Positions 17,309 to 25,744 of a stretch of 64,000 bases of DNA are shown here, in pieces. Under the pieces are notes generated by a model, which made no database searches, had not been told where the DNA came from, and was given only the letters and a program-made list of their open reading frames with translations. This stretch comes from Hymenobacter norwichensis DSM 15439 (GTDB lineage: Bacteria > Bacteroidota > Bacteroidia > Cytophagales > Hymenobacteraceae). The position numbers were made by a program, and so were the translations under genes. How positions within the stretch are numbered: the first letter of the stretch is position 1; each line of letters opens with the position of its first letter. The DNA lies in contig NZ_ATVL01000007.1 in assembly GCF_000420705.1 (NCBI RefSeq), positions 1,092,133 to 1,156,132 on the forward strand, in the 5' to 3' direction.

Positions 17309-17630
17309 ATGCGAGAGAGGGAGACGTTGCCGCGTGGGCAACATCGGGCCGAAGGATAGCCCCGTTGGCGTGGCGCAAAAGCGCGGAAAACCAGCAGTGG
17401 GGCGAAAATCGGGACGTGCGAAAACGCTGTAGAGCTATGCGTAAAAACGCATCAGCAAGCTGAACTCAGCGCACGAACCAGGAAAGAAGGGGGAGTAGCG
17501 TAACCTCTAGCAACAGCACCCAAAAGCCACGGTCATACAGACGGGGCTAGCCATGCCACAACACCCATGCTGTACAGCAGAAAGGGTAGTGGAATTGGCG
17601 GCGGTGATGGTGAAGAGTTTCACGGTGCTG
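17309..17630 (-). promoter_or_regulatory. Leader between SAM riboswitch 2 and cysH
   Basis: A 322-nt stretch with no gene. It contains a complementary pair, ggtgctgttg (17624-17633, overlapping the last base pairs of P1) and caacagcacc (17511-17520), 103 nt apart, which could form an alternative long-range helix. No hairpin with a T tract was found, so the switch may act through this pairing or on translation rather than by a classic terminator. Confidence 0.4.
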
Positions 17631-17728
17631 TTGTTTTTATATGGTCAGGACTTGGCACCGTTTCGGATTATCCGAGGGTTGCCGGCGCTTCGTCGAGCCT
17701 GTCTCTCCACGCCTCTGTATAAAAACAA
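17631..17728 (-). promoter_or_regulatory. SAM-I (S-box) riboswitch aptamer, copy 2
   Basis: On the minus strand, P1 pairs ttgtttttata with tataaaaacaa (17718-17728 and 17631-17641). The core reads AGAGG, GAGAGACAGGCTCGACGAAG, CGCCGGCAACC, a P3/P4 loop region, then GGTGCCAA-TCCTGACC. It is 98 nt long, the same as copy 1, with differences confined to paired or loop positions. It heads the cysH-cysD-cysN-cobA-cysJ string, so the inferred role is repression of sulfate assimilation when SAM is abundant. Confidence 0.92.
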
Positions 17729-17756
17729 TCCTTTTGGGGGTAAAGAATTGATACTA

Positions 17757-17789
17757 CAAAGGTAGTGGCCGAAATTTTACACTTCCAAA
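17757..17789 (-). promoter_or_regulatory. Bacteroidota-type promoter of the sulfate-assimilation operon
   Basis: On the minus strand, TTTG (17789-17786) and TACCTTTG (17764-17757) are 21 nt apart, identical in boxes and spacing to the promoter of SAM leader 1. Transcription would start just upstream of the aptamer. Confidence 0.7.
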
Positions 17790-18059
17790 TTTATTTCCAA
17801 GCACCAACTACAGCTAACTACCGCATTGTGTTTTCGATACGTGTTTATTGGTGCGTTTTCCAGCGTAGGAAATAAGCGTGCCCGCCCGTGCAATTCAACT
17901 CCTAATTGCATTCAGAGTGGATTATTCCTTTCTGGTACGGCAATAGAAATTGTAGCGAATTGAGTTGCAAATCACCCAACAAGTGGCCGAATGTATACAG
18001 GTATTTTGGGCACAACTCCGCTACAGCCGTAGGAGCAGAAGTGAGATTTAGCTGAAAAA
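17790..18059. other. Gene-free A+T-rich spacer
   Basis: The stretch between the sulfate operon promoter and the flippase stop codon. I see no gene and no strong hairpin. A short minus-strand open frame here merges into the flippase region out of frame and looks non-coding. Confidence 0.5.
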
Positions 18060-19550
18060 TTAGTGGCTTGCGCGGCCCCGGCGCAGCAGCTTTTGCAGTG
18101 TCTCCCGCACCTGCGGTTCGGCATTGGTAGCCAGCAGCAGCCCACCGTATACCACGGTTAGGAGCGAAGAGCGCAACAGCATTGTCACCAGCAACGAATG
18201 CATAAAGGGCACCAGCCACGCCGCCACGCCCGCTACCGAGGCCAGCAGCAGCAGCAACGGTACGCGCCGGTCAAAGGGCTGCAATCCGAAGCTGTGCCAC
18301 ACAAACCAAGTGCGGGCCACGTTGATAGCCAGCAGAGCCGCCGCCGCTGCTACAGCCGCACCCGTCAGCCCCAGGCGTGGAATCAAAAGCAGGTTGAGCA
18401 GTACTGTGGCCACGGCTAGCGACGCATTGAAAATCAAGTCGTAGCGGTAGCGCGGCGAGGTAATAACGATGAGGCCATTGACGCCTGTAATGCCATCAAA
18501 GAGTCGGCCGGCCAGCAAAATAAGTACGGCGGTGGAGCCGGCGGCATAAGCGGGCTTCATCTGACCATAGATGAAGTCTAGGTTTAGGGCAATTCCTAGG
18601 GCCAGGTAGCAGCCTAGCATGGTATTGAGGCGGGTGGTACGCTGGTAAAAGTCGGCCATGCGCGGCAGGTCGTTGTTTTTCCAGTACTCGGCCAACAGCG
18701 GGAAGGCAATTTTGTAGAGCGCCCGAAACGGCAGCACTAGTGCCGTGCTGATGAAGAAAGCAGTGCCGTAGATACCCGCGGCATCCAGGTCTACCTTGGA
18801 ACTCACCATCAACGAATCAATGCTGGAAATAACTACGCCCGATACGTTGCCGAGCAGCGCAAACGCCCCGAAACCAAGCATTTCGCGCAAGGGCCGCACC
18901 CGCGACACGGCGGCTGGCCGCAGGTGCAATTCGCCTACAAAAGCCGTGTAGGCAATCAGTAGCACGGCCACGCCGCTACTCGCCCCAATGTACCAGAGCA
19001 CATAGCCGTGAAAGTCAAGGTAACCGGCGGCGAACAGCAACGCGCCGCCTGTGATAAGCAGCCGGAGTACAATTTCCTGGGTGAACGACGAAAAAGCCGT
19101 GTGGTACAGGCCTTTCAGGTAAGCGTCCCAGAGGTTAATGAGCAAGATAAACAGCGCCAGTACTAGGCCCCAAAAATAGTAGTAGTCGAGCAGCGCCATG
19201 TCGGTAGCCTCATCGGCGTACCAGCTCATTACCAGCGGCTTGCCAGCCATATACAGCACGGCTACTAGCACAAACCCCAGTAGCGGTACACTCAGCAGAA
19301 ATGGCAGAAACCCTTGATGGCCGGCTTCCGGTTTGCGGAAATAAGGGAAAAACCGTACCCCCATGTTGCCAAAACCAAGGGCGGCTATCTGGGCCAGCAT
19401 GGTAGCAATGGCGGCCAGCACACCCGTGAGGCCAATCTGATGCGGCTCCAGAATTTTGGGCAGCACCAGCACCGTATTCACAAAGCCCAGCCCCAGCCCA
19501 GCGTACGAAATGATAGTATTGCGCAGTCCCTGCCGCTGAACGATGCCCAA
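18060..19550 (-). CDS. Polysaccharide flippase (Wzx/oligosaccharide transporter type)
   Basis: A 496-residue membrane protein with roughly 12-14 hydrophobic segments spread over its length, of the MVF/PST superfamily that flips lipid-linked sugar units across the inner membrane. The N-terminus IVQRQGLRNTIISYAGLGLG is typical of Bacteroidota members. The start codon appears to be TTG at 19550; no in-frame ATG lies nearby upstream, and the family-like sequence begins right there. It is the most downstream gene of the surface-glycan group and would export the glycan built by its neighbours. A tandem 8-bp repeat lies immediately upstream of the start. Confidence 0.82.
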   Translation of the reverse strand: MGIVQRQGLRNTIISYAGLGLGFVNTVLVLPKILEPHQIGLTGVLAAIATMLAQIAALGFGNMGVRFFPYFRKPEAGHQGFLPFLLSVPLLGFVLVAVLYMAGKPLVMSWYADEATDMALLDYYYFWGLVLALFILLINLWDAYLKGLYHTAFSSFTQEIVLRLLITGGALLFAAGYLDFHGYVLWYIGASSGVAVLLIAYTAFVGELHLRPAAVSRVRPLREMLGFGAFALLGNVSGVVISSIDSLMVSSKVDLDAAGIYGTAFFISTALVLPFRALYKIAFPLLAEYWKNNDLPRMADFYQRTTRLNTMLGCYLALGIALNLDFIYGQMKPAYAAGSTAVLILLAGRLFDGITGVNGLIVITSPRYRYDLIFNASLAVATVLLNLLLIPRLGLTGAAVAAAAALLAINVARTWFVWHSFGLQPFDRRVPLLLLLASVAGVAAWLVPFMHSLLVTMLLRSSLLTVVYGGLLLATNAEPQVRETLQKLLRRGRASH

Positions 19551-19553
19551 AGA

Positions 19554-19583
19554 GGTGAAATGGTGAAGAGGTGAAGTGGTGAG
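19554..19583. repeat. Tandem 8-bp repeat upstream of the flippase start
   Basis: Four units of the form ggtgaaNN (ggtgaaat, ggtgaaga, ggtgaagt, ggtgag-). A similar run occurs at 15403-15424. A hairpin on the plus strand, agtttgacgttcc (19582-19594) with ggaagcgtcaaact (19615-19628) and a T tract, follows directly. Confidence 0.5.
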
Positions 19584-19638
19584 TTTGACGTTCCAACTGC
19601 GTTACTAGTCAGGGGGAAGCGTCAAACTTTTTTTGTTG

Positions 19639-21003
19639 CTACATCACGGCTTCCCAGATATCGTAGCCATTGACGAAGGCCGTGTTGCGGCTGTGAAGGT
19701 ACTGCATGAGTTCGGCGAACTGTCGGGGGCCGGTGGTTTCGTTGGCCGGGTCGAAGTGGTCGTTGTGCCAGAGTAGTGTGCAAACCCCACCGAACCGCTC
19801 GATTTCCTGGAACATGGGTTGTAGCGCCGGCAGAATTTGCTCGGGCGCCAGTTGCAGATAATTAGGGTGATGCAACGTGGCGTCCATCACGTTGAGCGGA
19901 ATTTCCAGGAAATCGAAGCTTTTGCAAGTTGTAAAATCGAAAAGCTGGAAGGGTAGGCAGTAGCTGTTTCGGAAGCCGAAATGCTCGGCAAACCCCAGCG
20001 TAGAATCGTACTCGTAAAGCAAGGTGTGAAGTAAGAATGGAGTAATGCGCGGCTCCCATTGCAAATAGTGAAAACGGATTCCATAGGCTTTCACATCATT
20101 GCGCAGATGTTGCAGCCGGTGTTCATCCCGCTTGAGCCGGCCTCCGTGCTGAGCCGTGCCCAAACTGGCGTGTAGCCCAACTTCTGACCCGCCAATGGCT
20201 GCGGCTAGCTGCGGCCATTTTTGCCGGATATTGTAGTCGGCATTCGGCGTACCGTTGGCCGATTTGCGGTGTTCGGGTAGAAAGAAGAACGTGCTCTTAG
20301 CACCGTATTCTGCCACGGTCTGCTGCACTAGTTCCAAGTTGTTCCAGGCATCAGGGCGCGTAAAATGCCGCCACAATTGCCATCCGAATTTCAGCAGGTT
20401 GCCGCTTCGTAAGGCGGCCTTGGCTGGGGTTTTCCAAGCACTGCGCAACTCGTCAATATCATGGGTGACGAAGGTGGCGAAAGACGCGCCGTTGGCCCAG
20501 CAGCGTGGGTGCAGCGGCTGGCCGGTTACGTGCTCAACGGCAGTTTTCAGAATATCGAAGTAGTAGTTGACGACCGGCACTGCCACAAAGCCGTACCGGT
20601 ATTGCATACTGGCCGAGTAGGGAAAACGCCCGTGCCGGTCCCGCTCGTCACTGAAATACTCCTGCCAGCCACTGAGCAAATAAAAAGCTGCCGAAATCAG
20701 GTCGGCGTGGATGTAGGCTCGGCCGTTGGGCAGCAACTCCAGTAGTAGTTTCTCCGGACTGGAATCGAAAAATATCGGCAGCTGGCGGCCTTGCCACTCG
20801 CGCACGTTTGGAGGCGCTGGGTAAGGTTGTTGCTCCGCAAAAAAGCTGCCGGCACAATCGGCAATTTCCACCTGTGGCTGCTGACTAGCGTAGCCGATGC
20901 TTACGACCGGCACCGCCTGGTACGCCTGCCGAAAGTGGCGCAGCACATACGTCAGCCGGATTTCGGCGCTAACCGGCGAGACAACAGGTAAAGGAGGTAG
21001 CAT
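19639..21003 (-). CDS. Polysaccharide deacetylase family protein
   Basis: A 454-residue protein with an N-terminal region (about 1-165) of the kind found in DUF7033-type Bacteroidota proteins and a C-terminal NodB-like deacetylase fold. The metal-site motif THDID is visible near residue 185, followed by STFFFLPEH, EVGLHASLG (second His motif) and HYLQWEPR. Late WHNDHF probably supplies further active-site residues. Such enzymes remove N- or O-acetyl groups from polysaccharides; the substrate here is presumably the locus glycan. No signal peptide is visible. It sits 24 nt after the gene at 21028-22338, pointing to one operon. Confidence 0.78.
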   Translation of the reverse strand: MLPPLPVVSPVSAEIRLTYVLRHFRQAYQAVPVVSIGYASQQPQVEIADCAGSFFAEQQPYPAPPNVREWQGRQLPIFFDSSPEKLLLELLPNGRAYIHADLISAAFYLLSGWQEYFSDERDRHGRFPYSASMQYRYGFVAVPVVNYYFDILKTAVEHVTGQPLHPRCWANGASFATFVTHDIDELRSAWKTPAKAALRSGNLLKFGWQLWRHFTRPDAWNNLELVQQTVAEYGAKSTFFFLPEHRKSANGTPNADYNIRQKWPQLAAAIGGSEVGLHASLGTAQHGGRLKRDEHRLQHLRNDVKAYGIRFHYLQWEPRITPFLLHTLLYEYDSTLGFAEHFGFRNSYCLPFQLFDFTTCKSFDFLEIPLNVMDATLHHPNYLQLAPEQILPALQPMFQEIERFGGVCTLLWHNDHFDPANETTGPRQFAELMQYLHSRNTAFVNGYDIWEAVM

Positions 21004-21027
21004 ATTTTTGAAAAACAGAAATGTAAG

Positions 21028-22338
21028 CTACCTCGTCCCCTCGGATTCCAGCCACTCCGCCAGCAACCGGGCGGCGCGCTGTTGGCTGTGGCCTTCTTCG
21101 GGTGTGCCTAGTGTGGCGTTATAGTACGCGGCGCGGCGGTACAGGTCTAGGGGTTTATGCTGCTGATAGCGGAGGAGCAGTGCTCCTAATTCGGGCAAGG
21201 TGCGGGCCCGCTCTACCAGCCCTTGGGCCACATAGCCGTAGTAGTCGTCGGCTACGGCATGCGTGCCGAAGCGAAAATACAAACTTGCTACGTTCAGCAA
21301 AGTGGCCTCTAAGTGGGTACTGGTATCAGCGGCAATCAGCGCGTCTTGCTTGCTTAGAAACTCGAACACGCTTTCCTGCCGGGCGTTGGAAAAGACGAGC
21401 TGCGGATGCTGGGCTTGCAGAAAACGGAAGTCACGCGTGTCGCCAGGGTGGGGGCGGAAGGTGAATGTGAGGGACGGAAACTGCGACAATAGATAGTCTA
21501 TGGCCGTAGTAAGTGCTTCTGTATCATCGAGTACATTGCAGGCAATACCTACGCGCTGCACCATTGGGTTCAAGTTTTTTTCACTCAAAAACTCGTCGGC
21601 TTTGGGCATGCCTACCAACTCTGTCTGGCCCCGTATTGGCCCGCATTGGTGGTACTTGTCGAGGGCATCCTGGCCTTCCAGCAAACTCAGGTCGAAAGCT
21701 AACGGTGGAAAGTTCGCACTTACGCTGGCGTGCTGTACGTAAACGGTGGGTACCCCCTCTCGGCGGCAAGCCAGCAGTAAGGCACGAGCGTCGTCGTTGT
21801 GGTCGTTGGCAAACACCACAGCCCGCGGCCGGTAGTGCCGCAGGGCCCGGCAATACACTTCGTAATAGCCGATGGCGTTGAAAATTAAATCGAAAAACCG
21901 CCAGGCCCGCCGCCCTTCCGTGCGCATAAGCCCCACTATAACCAGCGGAAATTGCCAGTAGTAGAGCAACTTACGCCGCAGGGAAAGCCGGTTTACCTGT
22001 ACTTGGTATCTGCCAATCTGTTTGCTTTGCCCAGCCACCAGCACCGTATCGGGCCGGGCTTCGCGCAGAAAATGCAAGGAGTCGTAGTTGTTCTGGCTGA
22101 CCACGTACAGCCACACTCGGTTGTGTAGCGGCTCGGGGTTGCGGATCGGCTGAAACACGTTGCCAACCAACCGTAGTGCTGCGTAGCCCAGTACTTTCCC
22201 GAGCCGTTTAAGTGGGTTGGCCGGAGAAATGGGTTCAAGCATTCGCGCCGGCAAGCCAGCAAACAGGTCGGTGAACCGCAGTTGCAGTATGTCGCGCAGA
22301 CGGGTGGTAACAGTGCCAGCAGCAGTGGAATCGGGCAT
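21028..22338 (-). CDS. Probable GT-B-like surface-carbohydrate transferase, unassigned
   Basis: A 436-residue protein with no family I can name with certainty. The C-terminal half has features of GT-B transferases of the capsule or CDP-glycerophosphotransferase kind: VYVQHASVS near 210-218, TFTFRPHPGD near 295-304, and IAADTSTHLEATLLNVASLYF near 335 (HPG and ADTSTHLE-type motifs that usually hold the activated donor). The N-terminus lacks a signal peptide. It ends 24 nt before the deacetylase and begins 9 nt after pseI, so it belongs to the pseudaminic-acid glycan operon. A role in transferring pseudaminic acid or a neighbouring sugar is plausible from position only. Confidence 0.55.
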   Translation of the reverse strand: MPDSTAAGTVTTRLRDILQLRFTDLFAGLPARMLEPISPANPLKRLGKVLGYAALRLVGNVFQPIRNPEPLHNRVWLYVVSQNNYDSLHFLREARPDTVLVAGQSKQIGRYQVQVNRLSLRRKLLYYWQFPLVIVGLMRTEGRRAWRFFDLIFNAIGYYEVYCRALRHYRPRAVVFANDHNDDARALLLACRREGVPTVYVQHASVSANFPPLAFDLSLLEGQDALDKYHQCGPIRGQTELVGMPKADEFLSEKNLNPMVQRVGIACNVLDDTEALTTAIDYLLSQFPSLTFTFRPHPGDTRDFRFLQAQHPQLVFSNARQESVFEFLSKQDALIAADTSTHLEATLLNVASLYFRFGTHAVADDYYGYVAQGLVERARTLPELGALLLRYQQHKPLDLYRRAAYYNATLGTPEEGHSQQRAARLLAEWLESEGTR

Positions 22339-22347
22339 AGTAAGCCG

Positions 22348-23388
22348 TTACAGTGCTTCCCAAGTAAGGGCCGTACCTGCCCGCAGGTTCTGCCGGGCGG
22401 GTTTGCCTAGCAACTGGTCGTAGTAGCGCGGTGGCAATCCGTCGCCGGGCCGTACTACCCGCAAGTTTTCCTTGGTGAATACTTCGCCGGCCTTCACATC
22501 CTGCGCCACATACAAAGAGCGTTTATACAAGCGGCTTTTTTCCTCGGCCCGCTGCACGCCATATTGCACCTGCCCCAGCGCCTGCCAGGCCCGCTCGGTT
22601 TCCGTAACTAGCAGCGCCACTTCCTCGGGCTCCAGCGAAAAAGCTGAATCTACGCCGCCATCGGCGCGGCGCAGAGTTACGTGCTTTTCCACCACGCAGG
22701 CGCCCAGTGCAACAGCTGCAACGGCCGCCCCAACTCCCATGGTGTGGTCTGACAGGCCTACTAGAGAGTCGGGGAACAGCTGCTGGAAATGCGGAAGAGT
22801 ACGCAAGTTGGTGTTTTGAGGCGTAGCCGGATAGGTGCTGGTGCATTTCAGCAGCACCAAGTCGCGGCAGCCGGCTTCGCGCAATATCTGCACGGCCTCC
22901 GCTACTTCTGATAATTGGCTGGCCCCGGTACTCATAATGACGGGCTTGCCGGTGGCTGCTACTTTGCGCAGCAGGGGCCAGTCCGTATTCTCAAACGAAG
23001 CAATTTTGTAGGCCGGCACATCTAAGGTTTCCAGAAAGTCGACAGCCGTTTCATCGAACGGCGAGCTAAAGGCCAGCATGCCATGCTGGCGGGCCCGCTC
23101 GAACAGCGGCCGGTGCCATTCCCAGGGCGTATGCGCCTCCTGGTACAGCTCGTGCAGTTCCCGCCCGTACCACAGCGAGTTGGGGTCGTCGATGCGGTAG
23201 GCGCCGGGTAGCGTCATCGTATCGGCCGTGTAGGTCTGGAGCTTAATGGCGTGCGCCCCGGCCGCAGCCATGGCATCCACAATGGCCAAGCCCCGGTTAA
23301 GGTCCTGGTTGTGGTTGCCACTGAGTTCAGCAATAATAAGCGGCGGCTGGTCGGGGCCGATAAGGCGGGAACCGATAGAGAAGTTCAT
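22348..23388 (-). CDS. pseI: Pseudaminic acid synthase
   Basis: A 346-residue NeuB-family synthase that condenses phosphoenolpyruvate with the 2,4-diacetamido hexose released by PseG. The TIM-barrel part (about 1-275) starts IIAELSGNHNQDLNRG, with AIKLQTYTADTMT, AFSSPFDETAVDFLE, YKIASFENTDWPLL and GLSDHTMGVGAAV. A C-terminal SAF (antifreeze-like) domain (about 285-346) contains RSLYVAQDVKAGEVFT. The SGNHN form of the N-terminal motif and the YKIASFE segment favour pseudaminic over neuraminic synthase. The neighbouring pseG, pseF, pseC and pseB genes support this. Confidence 0.9.
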   Translation of the reverse strand: MNFSIGSRLIGPDQPPLIIAELSGNHNQDLNRGLAIVDAMAAAGAHAIKLQTYTADTMTLPGAYRIDDPNSLWYGRELHELYQEAHTPWEWHRPLFERARQHGMLAFSSPFDETAVDFLETLDVPAYKIASFENTDWPLLRKVAATGKPVIMSTGASQLSEVAEAVQILREAGCRDLVLLKCTSTYPATPQNTNLRTLPHFQQLFPDSLVGLSDHTMGVGAAVAAVALGACVVEKHVTLRRADGGVDSAFSLEPEEVALLVTETERAWQALGQVQYGVQRAEEKSRLYKRSLYVAQDVKAGEVFTKENLRVVRPGDGLPPRYYDQLLGKPARQNLRAGTALTWEAL

Positions 23389-23465
23389 GTTGCAAAGAAA
23401 CGAATACCATACCGAAGCTTGGCATGCCTAGCAGCTCAGCATACCAAGCTTCGTGACTGGCGCGG

Positions 23466-24956
23466 CTATGCGGCGGCTTCCCACACGAACGTAACGGAGC
23501 CCGCAGGTGCAGCAGGTAATTGATTGGTGATCTGAAAGCCAGCGTGTTGGAATGATTTGATGGAAGCTGTATTGCTTTGCTGTACATGGCCTATTACCCG
23601 GCGCAGCCGCGGAAAATGCTGTAGCACCGTGCGGGTGCCGGCCAGCAAAAGCAGAGGCGCCAGTTTCAGGCCCCGGTAAGCGGCGTCGAGTAAGTAGCTA
23701 AGCGTAGCCTCATCTTCTTCAACCTGAAAACGAATCAAACCAACTGGCTTGCCGGTGCCACCATCTTCGGCCAGTAGCAGCAGGCTATTCTTATCGGCGA
23801 GCCGGGCCGCAAACCATTGTTGGTGCTGGGTGCGAGTGACCGGAGTGGGATTAAACGAGTGCTGCCGCACAATGGGGTCATTGGTCCAGCTTAAAAGCTG
23901 GCTGGAATCGGAGGGCCGGGCGGGCCGGAGGTAGAACGGTGGGGCTGGCAGCTGTAGCGCCCGAAATTCTTGTTGCAGTCGCACTGGTGCCAACCCATCG
24001 AACACCTGCCGCTGCCGTTGCCGAAACTTCACGGCCAGCCCACTGGCAGCTCCTGAGGCCAGCGCTACTAGCGCTTCGGAGTAAGGCAACGCCAAACCAG
24101 CATCGCAAAGAAACTGATTGATATCCTGTTGGTTATCGGCAACCTGTAACAAGGCCAGCAGGCCACCGCCCGCCGCGCAGTACTCGTAGCTTACCGTACT
24201 GGGTGAGCACACCGCCGCACCACAGGTTCGCATCAAGTCCACTAACTGGGGGGCGGCTACGTTGCGGTGCAGTATAAGCTGCGGCTGTTGCGTACCCCAG
24301 GCCTGTAATTCCTCCCACCCCAGATAGGCACTTCCTACCACTACATGCACCTCCCTTATTGAAGGCAATGTCAACAGGGTTGCCGCTACATGCCGGGTTT
24401 GGTGGGTGGGGTCGGCGCCGCCAAGGCACACCAGCACCGTATCAGAAGAGGAAATGGAGGCTGGCCGCTGAGTGGCCTCCCGAAAAGCGGTCCGCAGCGG
24501 CGCGTAAGCGGGGCCAGCCAGTAGCCGTGCCCCCGGTTGACGCATCTCGTACTGGTTGATCTGAATGCCGCCCGCCGGATTCAATACCAAGTCGGCGGCT
24601 AGCGGAAAGCTATGTAAATCATCAAGGTACACTAGTCTGGCAACGGCGGCCCGCACCGTGTGCTGGTAGGAATACGTGAAAGAATAGCCGTCCAGAACCA
24701 GTATATCCGTGGCTAGCAACACGTGCCGCACCAGCCAAACCGCTTCTTCAGGCAGTGGCTGTACCGGAACTTCTATAACGGTGCAGCCGGCTTCGGTTAG
24801 CTGCCTGCGGAGTTCATCCGACGGCTCACGGAGCATAAACAAGCATTCGGCGGCTTCAGCGCGTACTATTTCAGTTAGGGCCAATAGCCGCATCACGTGC
24901 CCCAACCCGATATGGGAGTTGCCATCGGCGCGTAAAAGCAGACGGGGAAGGGGCAT
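23466..24956 (-). CDS. Fused PseG hydrolase and PseH-like N-acetyltransferase
   Basis: About 496 residues from the ATG at 24956 (an earlier ATG at 24986 would overlap the upstream gene). Residues about 1-330 are PseG, a GT-B-like UDP-sugar hydrolase that releases the 2,4-diacetamido sugar: LLLRADGNSHIGLGHVMRLL at the start, LVYLDDLHSF, and GGADPTHQTRH. Residues about 340-490 are a GNAT acetyltransferase, FYLRPARPSDSSQLLSWTND to GHVQQSNTASIKSFQHAGF, matching PseH, which acetylates the 4-amino group. In Campylobacter and Helicobacter the two are separate proteins acting in succession. Only 1 nt separates it from the upstream cytidylyltransferase gene. Confidence 0.87.
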   Translation of the reverse strand: MPLPRLLLRADGNSHIGLGHVMRLLALTEIVRAEAAECLFMLREPSDELRRQLTEAGCTVIEVPVQPLPEEAVWLVRHVLLATDILVLDGYSFTYSYQHTVRAAVARLVYLDDLHSFPLAADLVLNPAGGIQINQYEMRQPGARLLAGPAYAPLRTAFREATQRPASISSSDTVLVCLGGADPTHQTRHVAATLLTLPSIREVHVVVGSAYLGWEELQAWGTQQPQLILHRNVAAPQLVDLMRTCGAAVCSPSTVSYEYCAAGGGLLALLQVADNQQDINQFLCDAGLALPYSEALVALASGAASGLAVKFRQRQRQVFDGLAPVRLQQEFRALQLPAPPFYLRPARPSDSSQLLSWTNDPIVRQHSFNPTPVTRTQHQQWFAARLADKNSLLLLAEDGGTGKPVGLIRFQVEEDEATLSYLLDAAYRGLKLAPLLLLAGTRTVLQHFPRLRRVIGHVQQSNTASIKSFQHAGFQITNQLPAAPAGSVTFVWEAAA

Positions 24957-24957
24957 A

Positions 24958-25683
24958 TCAGATTTTTTTCTGTTCGATATGCGCATTCAGCGCAACTAGT
25001 TCGGGATGGGTGTCTAGCAGCGCAATTAGTTCGTTGATAGTAAGTTGGCTAGCCTGGTAGTTTTCAATGAGTTCCTGAATTAGCTGGAAATCCTCGGCGG
25101 TGTCCACTGTAAGGCGGTAGTTACTTCGATCTTCCGAGCGTACAATGTGCTGGAATTGCACTTGGCCCGAGCGGTTCTGGTGGATGTAGGGCGTTACATG
25201 CTCCCGATCAGAAGGTAGAGTAGCCAGTTGAAAAGCTTCTTCTAGTAGTTCGCGCGAGAAAATCTCGAAATCTAGTCCGCGCGGAAAGCTGCGTTCCAGT
25301 ACATTAGACAGGTATAAACGTGGGTTGTTGGCCTGCACGTAAGCACGCACGCTGCTGGCAATCAGCTCGCCGTCCAGCAAGGGGCAGTCCGACGTCACAC
25401 GCACGATAATATCTAAGTTGTGAGTGGTGACGCATTGCTGATAACGGCTTAGCACATCCTGCTCGTCGCCGCGGGTGCAGGGTATATGGTTAGTTGCCGC
25501 AAAATCAGCCAAGACATCGTCGGTGGTATTATTTGTTACTGCCAGATAAACCGGCAGCCCGCTGGCTTGTAACCGACTGGTGTGATAATGCAACAACGGT
25601 TGGCCCGCTATTACGCGTAGTACCTTGCCCGGCAATCGGGTGCTGGTCATGCGCGCCTGCGAGATAATGCCGACTTTCTTCAA
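24958..25683 (-). CDS. SpsF/PseF-type CMP-sugar cytidylyltransferase
   Basis: A 241-residue nucleotidyltransferase with the N-terminal IISQARMTSTRLPGKVL signature of the SpsF group, followed by DDVLADF, VRVTSDCPLLDGELI (metal-binding Asp) and RLTVDTAEDFQLIQELIE. In this locus it would activate pseudaminic acid with CTP. Canonical PseF has an ARGGSKRIP-type N-terminus, so this is the Bacillus spore-coat (SpsF) variant rather than the Campylobacter type. Its stop codon is followed after 1 nt by the start of the PseG-PseH gene, so translation is probably coupled. Confidence 0.82.
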   Translation of the reverse strand: MKKVGIISQARMTSTRLPGKVLRVIAGQPLLHYHTSRLQASGLPVYLAVTNNTTDDVLADFAATNHIPCTRGDEQDVLSRYQQCVTTHNLDIIVRVTSDCPLLDGELIASSVRAYVQANNPRLYLSNVLERSFPRGLDFEIFSRELLEEAFQLATLPSDREHVTPYIHQNRSGQVQFQHIVRSEDRSNYRLTVDTAEDFQLIQELIENYQASQLTINELIALLDTHPELVALNAHIEQKKI

Positions 25684-25744
25684 GGGGTAAATAAATGAAT
25701 GAGTGAAGAAATGACTTCCGCAATCAGCCAGGAGTATGGCGCTA

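Noticed and set aside
17902..18219. A 105-codon minus-strand frame overlapping the flippase 3' end
   Set aside because: It is out of frame with the flippase, and its overlap half is a frame-shifted reading of that gene.
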